Positions 7,090 to 12,734 of a stretch of 14,512 nt of DNA are shown here, piece by piece. The translations under genes were made by a program, and so were the position numbers. Under the pieces are notes generated by a model. That model was not told where the DNA came from. It searched no databases and worked only from the letters and a program-made list of their open reading frames with translations. This DNA comes from RGIG1995 sp045652425 (GTDB lineage: Bacteria > Bacillota > Clostridia > Oscillospirales > CAG-272). The stretch covers positions 1-14,512 of the forward strand of contig JAZRUG010000041.1 of the NCBI GenBank assembly GCA_045652425.1, in the 5' to 3' direction. Position 1 is the first letter of the stretch. Each line of letters opens with the position of its first letter.

Positions 7090-7796
7090 ATCTTGTTGCC
7101 GATTTCCTTTTTAAGCTTCTCAATAATTCTTTTTTCTAAACGGGAAATGTAAGATTGAGAAATTCCAAGGAGGTCGGCAACTTCTTTTTGAGTTTTTTCC
7201 TTTCCCGATTCAAGTCCAAACCGTAGTGTAATGATAAGCCTGTCTCTGTCGTTTAGCTCGGTTATGGCTTTTTTAACCGTCTTTCTGTCTTCGTCCATTT
7301 CAAGATCGCTGTATACCGAATCTCCGTCAGAGCCTAATATATCGGAAAGCAACAGCTCATTTCCGTCCCAATCGATGTTAATAGGTTCATCTATTGATAT
7401 TTCAAGTTTGTGGTTATTTATTTTTCTTATGTACATAAGTATTTCGTTTTCAATACACCGACTTGCGTACGTGGCAAGTTTAATATTCTTCTCGGGGTTG
7501 AACGTGTTTATTGCCTTTATAAGACCGATAGTGCCTATGGATATAAGGTCTTCAAGTCCTACCCCTGTGTTTTCAAATTTTTTGGCTATATAAACTACAA
7601 GTCTTAAATTATGTTCGACCAGCTTGTTTTTTGCATTTGTATCATTTTGCAAAAGTTTTTTCAGACACTCGTTTTCTTCTTCGGTGTCAAGCGGCGGCGG
7701 AAGTGTTTCGGGGCCGTTTATGTAATAAATTCCGTTTTCTTTTTTGAGAAGTATCTTCTTTACGTATTCTAAAATTTTTGAGAGGGTTTTGAACAT
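7086..7796 (-). CDS. sigE: RNA polymerase sporulation sigma factor, pro-sigma-E
   Basis: The mother-cell-specific sigma factor made as an inactive precursor. The product is 236 residues. The pro-region (about 1-24) is a basic amphipathic helix, leading into GIYYINGPETLPPPL, which aligns with the B. subtilis processing site region (EVYYIGGSEALPPPL). Region 2 follows (about 57-127, NLRLVVYIAKKF...GLIKAINTF...YASRCIENEI), then region 4 (about 176-230) with a helix-turn-helix, TQKEVADLLGISQSYISRLEKR. I start at the ATG at 7796 because AAAAGGTG lies just upstream; the in-frame GTG at 7805 is part of that site. The gene is 23 nt downstream of spoIIGA in one operon. The neighbouring sigma-G gene that often follows sigE is absent; instead spoIIR converges from the other side. 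At the position aligning with B. subtilis Glu25 there is Gly22 here. Confidence 0.95.
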   Translation of the reverse strand: MFKTLSKILEYVKKILLKKENGIYYINGPETLPPPLDTEEENECLKKLLQNDTNAKNKLVEHNLRLVVYIAKKFENTGVGLEDLISIGTIGLIKAINTFNPEKNIKLATYASRCIENEILMYIRKINNHKLEISIDEPINIDWDGNELLLSDILGSDGDSVYSDLEMDEDRKTVKKAITELNDRDRLIITLRFGLESGKEKTQKEVADLLGISQSYISRLEKRIIEKLKKEIGNKI

Positions 7797-7819
7797 TTTT
7801 TTCACCTTTTCATTATAAT

Positions 7820-8701
7820 TTATTGTGTTATTTCAAGAGGAACTACAGCGGGAAAACCGCCGAAAGAATCTCTATCGGACGTTATGGCAATATATACGTC
7901 AATTTCTTTTTTGTTAAGAAAAACTTTGTCCGCCAAAAGCCCGAACAGTAAATTGTTACCACCTACCGTGGATATAGGTATTATTCTGATTTTTGAAGAG
8001 AAAATATTGTTTTCAAGACAGCTTGTATCTTTGCTCTTAAACAGAGGTATCAGCTCGATGGGGATAAGTTTTCGCATATAGCTGTATGAAGCGACTATAA
8101 CCGGTTTTCCGCTTAACGGCTCTCGTAACAGATTGCCTGAATCTATAAGAGCTTCAAGTGTTATTGTGTTTTGGTTGAAAGCAATTAAAAGTGAACAGGT
8201 TTTTTCAGCTGTTTTCTTTTTTATAATCTTTCCTGATACAAGAGAAAAGATGCCGCATAATATAGCAAGTAACGCTAAAATACCAAATGGAAGGTCACCG
8301 TAAATAACGTCAAACGTGCCGTTTATCATTAGGTTTCTTTTGTTTTGCCAAACGTTAAGAAGGTTGCATATAGCGGTTATTCCGCCGCCGAGAGCAAAAT
8401 TTACTATGTAAAAAACTATGGTGTTTTTTATAAACGTTTGAATCTTTTGTTTTCCGTATGCGGTAAAGGTAAGTAAAAACGCCATTGCAATGCTTATAAT
8501 ACCACTGAAGAAACGCGGTAGATTTAACGACAGAATTACAAGCGAATATATAGCGCCAATAATACTTGAGAGAGTTATTTTTTTTGAATTGAGTTTTATA
8601 TGCATTATTTTGGCGGTGATGAAGAGGGCGAGGAAATCCATACTGAAATTTATGACAATCAGCACGTCGCCGTATATTATTCTTTCAATAGGGCAAATCA
8701 C
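7820..8701 (-). CDS. spoIIGA: Sigma-E processing peptidase SpoIIGA
   Basis: A membrane aspartic-type protease that cleaves the pro-sequence of sigma-E after activation by SpoIIR. The N-terminal half has about five membrane helices (near residues 12-33, 42-60, 66-82, 92-116, 136-156). The cytoplasmic half carries the catalytic motif LIDSGNLLREPLSGKPV with Asp187, close to Asp183 of the B. subtilis enzyme, and a later GGNNLLFGLLADKV stretch. The length of 293 residues fits the family. The start is uncertain: the first in-frame start is a GTG at 8701 with only weak AG-rich sequence before it. No ATG lies before residue 21, inside the first membrane helix, and family alignment places the true start near residues 1-9. 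The gene is divergent from nagA and precedes sigE. Confidence 0.93.
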   Translation of the reverse strand: MICPIERIIYGDVLIVINFSMDFLALFITAKIMHIKLNSKKITLSSIIGAIYSLVILSLNLPRFFSGIISIAMAFLLTFTAYGKQKIQTFIKNTIVFYIVNFALGGGITAICNLLNVWQNKRNLMINGTFDVIYGDLPFGILALLAILCGIFSLVSGKIIKKKTAEKTCSLLIAFNQNTITLEALIDSGNLLREPLSGKPVIVASYSYMRKLIPIELIPLFKSKDTSCLENNIFSSKIRIIPISTVGGNNLLFGLLADKVFLNKKEIDVYIAITSDRDSFGGFPAVVPLEITQ

Positions 8702-8750
8702 CTGCTTTTTGGTTTTGTAAGATTTATGGTATCACAAACAATGCAAAGAT

Positions 8751-8758
8751 TTTGTCGG
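8751..8758. promoter_or_regulatory. Possible Spo0A box upstream of spoIIGA (weak)
   Basis: TTTGTCGG on the plus strand resembles the Spo0A box core TGTCGAA with differences at the end. It lies 50 bp upstream of the spoIIGA start, where Spo0A acts on the B. subtilis spoIIG promoter. No clear -10/-35 pair for spoIIGA could be assigned, so this rests on position and a partial match only. Confidence 0.25.
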
Positions 8759-8791
8759 TTTTGGATAGAGGAAAATATTTTTTATAAAAAA

Positions 8792-8860
8792 GATACATTA
8801 ATACATTAACAAATAACATAAATCAATGTATAATAAGAACGGTCAATACTATAATGTATC
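8792..8860 (+). promoter_or_regulatory. Candidate operator array around the nagA promoter
   Basis: The 7-mer ATACATT occurs as a tandem direct pair (8793-8799 and 8801-8807) and its complement AATGTAT occurs at 8825-8831 and 8853-8859. The outermost copies extend to a perfect 9-bp inverted repeat, GATACATTA (8792-8800) and TAATGTATC (8852-8860). The second copy overlaps the -35 box and the third overlaps the -10 box, a layout suited to repression by a DNA-binding protein. A GntR-type or ROK-type amino sugar regulator is a plausible ligand-responsive partner, but none is encoded in this window. Confidence 0.55.
8806..8834 (+). promoter_or_regulatory. SigA-type promoter of nagA-nagB
   Basis: TTAACA (8806-8811), exactly 17 bp, then TATAAT (8829-8834). 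Transcription would start near 8841 and give a leader of about 54 nt. This places an upstream ATG at 8826 outside the transcript and supports the downstream nagA start. Confidence 0.85.
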
Positions 8861-8894
8861 TGTGGGAGTATGTGAGATGCAGGAGAAAAATAAT

Positions 8895-10022
8895 ATGAAA
8901 TACATAAAAAACGGAAAAATTATAATGCCGAACGGCGAAGTTGTCGGCAAAACGCTTGTTTTTTCAAGTAAGATAGTTGATATTATCGATGAAAAAGATA
9001 TAGGCGGTTATGGCTTCGGTGAGGTGTATGATGCCGAGGGCGGAATTATTGCTCCCGGACTTATAGACTTGCATATTCACGGATATATGGGCGAGGACTC
9101 CTCCGATGGAATCGAAAAAGGCTTGACCGATATGTCAAAAGCGATAACGAAAAATGGTGTTACCGCGTGGCTTCCCACTACTATGACAGTGCCTACAGAA
9201 CAGCTGGAAAAGGTTTTTGATATTATAAGAGAACTTATGAAGTCTGAAGGCGCAGGCGCACAGATTGTCGGTGTGAATGCCGAGGGGCCGTTCATTTCGC
9301 CAAAATATAAGGGCGCTCAAAAAGAAGAGAACATAAAGAATATTGATGCTGAATTTCTTATAAGAAATTCAGACGTAATAAAACTGACCACTGTTGCTCC
9401 CGAAACAGAGGGCGCATTGGAAGGTATAAGGAAAGTTAAAGATAATTCGAATATTGTAGTATCTATAGGTCATACTTCGGCGACATTTGCACAAGCGATG
9501 GCGGGGATTAATGCCGGTATAAGCCATGCTACGCACTTGTTTAATGCTATGACTCCCTTAAATCACAGAGACCCCGGTACTGTCGGCGCTTGTCTTGCAA
9601 GTGACGTAACTTGTGAGCTTATTGCAGATACGTTCCATATAAATCCCGGGCTTTTCAGTCTTATATATAAGATAAAGAAAGATAAGCTTATTCTCATAAC
9701 CGATTGCACGAGAGCCGGCGGACTTGAAGACGGTGAATACGATCTCGGCGGACAGATGCTTACGAAAAAGGGGATAGAGTGCCGTTTGCCAGACGGAACG
9801 ATTGCCGGAAGCGTACTTACTCTCAATAAGTCACTCTATAACTTTAAGAAATATACCGGACTTGAAGACTATGAAGTTATTTCTCTTGCTACGGCGGGAC
9901 CTGCAAAGCTTATCGGCGATGAAACAAGAGGAACGCTTGAAAAGGGTAAGAGAGCAGATATAGTTATTTTTGATAACGATTACAACGTTGTAAAGACATT
10001 TGTAGGCGGAAAAGAATCGTAA
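8895..10022 (+). CDS. nagA: N-acetylglucosamine-6-phosphate deacetylase
   Basis: Hydrolyses GlcNAc-6-phosphate to glucosamine-6-phosphate and acetate, the first cytoplasmic step of GlcNAc use and of cell-wall amino sugar recycling. The 375-residue product is an amidohydrolase-fold enzyme with the expected motifs: GLIDLHIHG (His60, His62), NAEGPF (Glu130), IGHTSAT (His193), HATHLFNAMTPLNHRDPG (His211, His214), and LITDCTRAGG with catalytic Asp270. GTLEKGKRADIVIFD at the C-terminus belongs to the small beta domain. I start at the ATG at 8895 because GGAG lies nine bases before it and its N-terminus (MKYIKNGKII) fits the family; an ATG at 8826 lies in the -10 region. nagB follows after 40 nt with no terminator, so the two form an operon under the promoter at 8806-8834. 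Confidence 0.95.
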   Translation: MKYIKNGKIIMPNGEVVGKTLVFSSKIVDIIDEKDIGGYGFGEVYDAEGGIIAPGLIDLHIHGYMGEDSSDGIEKGLTDMSKAITKNGVTAWLPTTMTVPTEQLEKVFDIIRELMKSEGAGAQIVGVNAEGPFISPKYKGAQKEENIKNIDAEFLIRNSDVIKLTTVAPETEGALEGIRKVKDNSNIVVSIGHTSATFAQAMAGINAGISHATHLFNAMTPLNHRDPGTVGACLASDVTCELIADTFHINPGLFSLIYKIKKDKLILITDCTRAGGLEDGEYDLGGQMLTKKGIECRLPDGTIAGSVLTLNKSLYNFKKYTGLEDYEVISLATAGPAKLIGDETRGTLEKGKRADIVIFDNDYNVVKTFVGGKES

Positions 10023-10062
10023 ACTAATAAACAAATTAAATAAATAGTAGGGGTAACAAATA

Positions 10063-10818
10063 ATGAAAAAAGAAATGCAATTCAACAAAATTAAAGTAAT
10101 CGTATGCGATACATACGAAGAGCTTAGCGCAGAGGCAGCAGAAATTGTAGCTGCAGAAATGAAGAAGAAGCCCAAATTCGTACTCGGCCTTGCTACAGGT
10201 TCTTCTCCCGTAGGTTTGTACACAAGACTTGCCGAAAAGAATCAGGCGGGTGAAATCGACTTTGCAAACGTTCGTACATTCAATCTTGATGAATATTATC
10301 CTATTGATCCCGCCAACGACCAGAGCTATCGTTATTTTATGAACAAGAATTTGTTCAACAAGACTAACATTAAGCTTGAAAATACAAGAGTACCCGACGG
10401 TACAGCAGAAGATACAGATAAGTTCTGTGAAAGCTATGAAGCTGATATTAAAGCTGCAGGCGGCGTTGACCTTCAGGTTCTCGGTATTGGTAACAACGGT
10501 CATATCGGTTTTAACGAACCTTGTGATAAGTTCTACAACATTACACACGTTGTTGAGCTTACAGAAAACACTATCGAAGCAAATTCAAGATTCTTTGAAT
10601 CTGCTGATCTCGTTCCCAAGAAGGCTATTACTATGGGCGTTGGTACAATTATGAATGCGAAGAAGATTGTGCTTGTTGCAAACGGTAAGAACAAGGCTCA
10701 GGCTCTTTACGAAGCTCTCTGCTGCGACGTAACACCTAACAATCAGTGCTCCGTTCTTCAGTATCACAACGATGTAACAATGATTCTCGACAAGGATGCA
10801 GCTTCTCTTTTGAAGTAA
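10063..10818 (+). CDS. nagB: Glucosamine-6-phosphate deaminase
   Basis: Converts glucosamine-6-phosphate to fructose-6-phosphate and ammonia, feeding the NagA product into glycolysis. The 251-residue protein has the short form typical of Firmicutes. Visible motifs are the phosphate loop LATGSSPVGLY (43-53), NLDEYYP with the catalytic Asp76, and GIGNNGHIGFNEP with His147 and Glu152. The position equal to E. coli Asp141 is Asn145; I recall Asn as common in Firmicutes NagB, so I do not read it as loss of function. The ribosome binding site AGGGG lies about ten bases before the ATG. An intrinsic terminator ends the operon 16 nt after the stop. Codons end often in C or T (AAC, TTC, GTT), a pattern shared with the next gene and suggestive of high expression. 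Confidence 0.96.
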   Translation: MKKEMQFNKIKVIVCDTYEELSAEAAEIVAAEMKKKPKFVLGLATGSSPVGLYTRLAEKNQAGEIDFANVRTFNLDEYYPIDPANDQSYRYFMNKNLFNKTNIKLENTRVPDGTAEDTDKFCESYEADIKAAGGVDLQVLGIGNNGHIGFNEPCDKFYNITHVVELTENTIEANSRFFESADLVPKKAITMGVGTIMNAKKIVLVANGKNKAQALYEALCCDVTPNNQCSVLQYHNDVTMILDKDAASLLK

Positions 10819-10833
10819 TACATAGCGAATAGT

Positions 10834-10861
10834 GTGCACGGTTTCTTTGCCGTGCACTTTT
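10834..10861 (+). terminator. Intrinsic terminator of nagA-nagB
   Basis: GTGCACGG (10834-10841) pairs with CCGTGCAC (10850-10857), an 8-bp GC-rich stem with an 8-nt loop, followed by TTTTGTTAT. Confidence 0.88.
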
Positions 10862-10876
10862 GTTATCTATATGGTG

Positions 10877-10888
10877 ATACGTACGTAT
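10877..10888. other. 12-bp perfect palindrome between nagB and the aminotransferase gene
   Basis: ATACGTACGTAT is self-complementary. It lies just after the nagB terminator, about 130 bp upstream of the next promoter. It may be a protein-binding site or chance. Confidence 0.35.
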
Positions 10889-10944
10889 AAACGGGCTTTA
10901 TGCTTTTTGGGAAAGTGAATAGTTGTTTTGTCCAGTGGGGAGTG

Positions 10945-10956
10945 TATTGTACAATA
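10945..10956. other. 12-bp palindrome within a larger inverted repeat
   Basis: TATTGTACAATA (10945-10956) is self-complementary. Overlapping it, AGTGAATA (10914-10921) and TATTCACT (10955-10962) form perfect 8-bp arms. The region is noncoding and lies 50-100 bp upstream of the aminotransferase promoter. Confidence 0.4.
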
Positions 10957-10992
10957 TTCACTAAAAAAATATGTTTTTTGTACTTTTAGAGC

Positions 10993-11015
10993 ATAAATAT
11001 TTGAAAAATATTTAT
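10993..11015 (+). promoter_or_regulatory. Inverted repeat abutting the -35 box (candidate operator)
   Basis: ATAAATATTT (10993-11002), a 3-bp spacer GAA, and AAATATTTAT (11006-11015) form perfect 10-bp arms. The last base is the first T of the TTGACA -35 box. The position suits a repressor or activator site; being all A/T, it might instead act as an UP-like element contacting RNA polymerase. Confidence 0.5.
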
Positions 11016-11043
11016 TGACAACCATATTTGCAGATGATATAAT
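11015..11043 (+). promoter_or_regulatory. Consensus SigA promoter of the aminotransferase gene
   Basis: TTGACA (11015-11020), a 17-bp spacer, and TATAAT (11038-11043): a perfect match at both hexamers with ideal spacing. The predicted leader is about 46 nt, ending in an AAAAAAAGGAG ribosome binding site nine bases before the ATG. Confidence 0.92.
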
Positions 11044-11095
11044 TGATATAGATAAAAAAATATTTAATTTCTTTTAAAAAAAGGAGATTTTTACA

Positions 11096-12415
11096 ATGAA
11101 AAAGAAAGCATCGGATTTCCGTTATAACACTGGTGAAACCAAAGTTCCGTGGCCTGCAGTAGGTGAAAACTACAATGCAGCTGACCTTATGAAGGTTATT
11201 GAATTTATGATGCAGGGACAGGGCGCTGAATATGACAATGCACTTAAGGCTGTTGCTGACAAGATCTATGATCTTGACAAGGTATCAAGAGCTCCCGGTA
11301 AGCTCTCTCTCGACGTACACGTTCAGGCTGCTGAAGAAGCTTGTGACAAGTACCTCGGAACAGAGAACTCTCTCTTCGTAACTAACGCTACAGCAGGTTT
11401 CGAAATTGCTTATAAGTATGCAAACATTGGCCCCGGCGATGAAGTTATCGTTCCCGCTATCACATTTATCGCTACAATGGCATATCCTATTTCCGTTGGC
11501 GCAAAGATCGTTATCTGTGACGTTGCTCCCAACACAATTAATATGGACCCTGAAGACCTCAAGAAGAAACTCTCTCCCAAGACAAAGATGGTAGTTCCGG
11601 TACATATCGGCGGTTACCCCTGTAACATGGAAGAAATCATGAAGGTTACTAAGGAATACAACAAGGATATCGTAGTTCTTGAAGATGCTGCACACGCATT
11701 CGGTGCTATCTACAAGGGCAAGAGAATCGGTACAATCGGTGACTTCGGTGCATTCTCATTCCACGAAGTTAAGAACGTTACATCTTTCGGTGAAGGCGGT
11801 ATCGTTTGCACAAACGTTGAAGAAATGCGTCCTTTGATGCCTCGTTGCAGATTCTTCGGATCTGACTTCGGTGCTAAACCTATTGACAACTGGTTCTACA
11901 ACGTTGACGCTATGCCCGGTAAATACGGTCCTTTCGTAGCTCTCAACAGCTCTACAACAGAAATTCAGGCTATCGGTCTTAAGCTCCAGGTAGCTCGTAA
12001 CGAAGAAATTATTGCTAAGAGACGCGCTAACGCTGCATATCTTACAGAAAAGTTCAAGGCTAACGACGCTATTATTCCTCAGGATATCGGTGGCGACGAC
12101 GTTCAGCCTACATTCCACCTCTACTTGCTCCAGATCGATCCTGTAAAGGCTGGCGGCGACGTTCAGGTACTCAGAAAGAAACTCGAAGCTAAGGGCGTTA
12201 CAAACCTTCCTCACTTCGGTCCTCTTTACAGATTCAACATTCTCAAGCAGCTCGGTTATGATGTAGAAGCTATGTCTGCTTCTTGCCCTGTAGCTAACGA
12301 AGTATTTGACCACAGATTCACACACCTTCCTCTCTACGGTATCGATGATGAGCAGGTTGAATATATGGCAAATGCTGTTCTTGAAGCAGTTGAAGAAATG
12401 CAGAAAGGTCTTTAA
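11096..12415 (+). CDS. DegT/DnrJ/EryC1/StrS-family PLP-dependent aminotransferase
   Basis: A fold-type I aminotransferase of the group that usually aminates keto-sugars on nucleotide carriers. In 439 residues it shows the N-terminal substrate segment, TNATAGFEIAY (PLP phosphate region), the loop GDEVIVPAITFIATMAYPISVGAKIVICDV, PVHIGGYPCNMEEI, VLEDAAHAFGA with the PLP-pairing Asp197 and His200, and GAFSFHEVKNVTSFGEGG with the Schiff-base Lys226. The protein is longer than typical family members (about 370-400) and has an extra N-terminal segment (about residues 10-85) before the usual core. The substrate cannot be read from sequence; the nearby nagAB genes are on another transcript. A perfect consensus promoter, a strong ribosome binding site and many C-ending codons (AAC, TTC, CTC, GAC) all point to high expression, which is unusual for a pathway-specific sugar aminotransferase. 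Confidence 0.92.
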   Translation: MKKKASDFRYNTGETKVPWPAVGENYNAADLMKVIEFMMQGQGAEYDNALKAVADKIYDLDKVSRAPGKLSLDVHVQAAEEACDKYLGTENSLFVTNATAGFEIAYKYANIGPGDEVIVPAITFIATMAYPISVGAKIVICDVAPNTINMDPEDLKKKLSPKTKMVVPVHIGGYPCNMEEIMKVTKEYNKDIVVLEDAAHAFGAIYKGKRIGTIGDFGAFSFHEVKNVTSFGEGGIVCTNVEEMRPLMPRCRFFGSDFGAKPIDNWFYNVDAMPGKYGPFVALNSSTTEIQAIGLKLQVARNEEIIAKRRANAAYLTEKFKANDAIIPQDIGGDDVQPTFHLYLLQIDPVKAGGDVQVLRKKLEAKGVTNLPHFGPLYRFNILKQLGYDVEAMSASCPVANEVFDHRFTHLPLYGIDDEQVEYMANAVLEAVEEMQKGL

Positions 12416-12455
12416 TTTCTGAATAAGAAATAATAAGATTATCTAAAACAAAATC

Positions 12456-12486
12456 AGAACCGTCGATTTTTCGGCGGTTCTTTTTG
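12456..12486 (+). terminator. Intrinsic terminator of the aminotransferase gene
   Basis: AGAACCGTCGA (12456-12466) pairs with TCGGCGGTTCT (12471-12481) over 11 bp (one G-T pair) around a TTTT loop, followed by TTTTG. Confidence 0.92.
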
Positions 12487-12502
12487 TTTATTGTTCTATT
12501 GA

Positions 12503-12600
12503 CAAAAGGGAAAACTTTTTGAAAAAAGTTTTCCCTTTTGAAATCCCTTTCAAAAACTATAGCTCTATATTGTAGGGCGGTGCCTTGGTGCCGCCGTGAA
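12503..12600. repeat. Intergenic repeat-like element: 18-bp-arm palindrome plus GC hairpin
   Basis: CAAAAGGGAAAACTTTTT (12503-12520) and its exact complement (12523-12540) flank a 2-bp centre. The same AAATCCCTTTCAAAAACT flavour continues to about 12558. A GC-rich hairpin, GGCGGTGCC (12576-12584) with GGTGCCGCC (12587-12595, two G-T pairs), follows. The high base composition contrast and symmetry resemble dispersed intergenic repeats that I recall from gut Clostridia. There is only one copy in this window, so its repetitive nature is inferred. The 12416-12734 gap otherwise holds the terminator before it and a promoter after it. Confidence 0.55.
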
Positions 12601-12636
12601 AACGGATGAATTTACGTAGAAATAAATACATAGGTA

Positions 12637-12665
12637 TTTACTTTTTTCAAGATGTTTGCTATAAT
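12637..12665 (+). promoter_or_regulatory. SigA-type extended -10 promoter of the right-edge gene
   Basis: TTTACT (12637-12642), a 17-bp spacer, and TATAAT (12660-12665) preceded by TGC (an extended -10). Predicted transcription starts near 12672, about 60 nt before the ATG at 12735. Confidence 0.7.
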
Positions 12666-12734
12666 CAAAACAGAAAACTACTCGATTATTTTTTCTAATA
12701 TTTGTATTTTTATTGTATAAGGAGAATTATTTAT

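Noticed and set aside
8778..8791. TTTTTTATAAAAAA palindrome between spoIIGA and nagA
   Set aside because: A simple A/T tract palindrome is expected by chance in such AT-rich intergenic DNA and lacks U-tract plus GC-stem features of a terminator.
8826..8894. An upstream ATG that would extend NagA by 23 residues
   Set aside because: The ATG lies next to the TATAAT box, before the predicted transcription start. The ATG at 8895 has a good GGAG site and fits the family N-terminus.
10493..10497. Asn145 in NagB in place of the catalytic-triad Asp141 of the E. coli enzyme, as a sign of an inactive or altered enzyme
   Set aside because: As far as I recall, Firmicutes NagB proteins commonly have Asn here, and all other active-site motifs are intact.
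12607..12702. A 31-codon ATG frame upstream of the right-edge gene
   Set aside because: No ribosome binding site, and it spans the predicted promoter.
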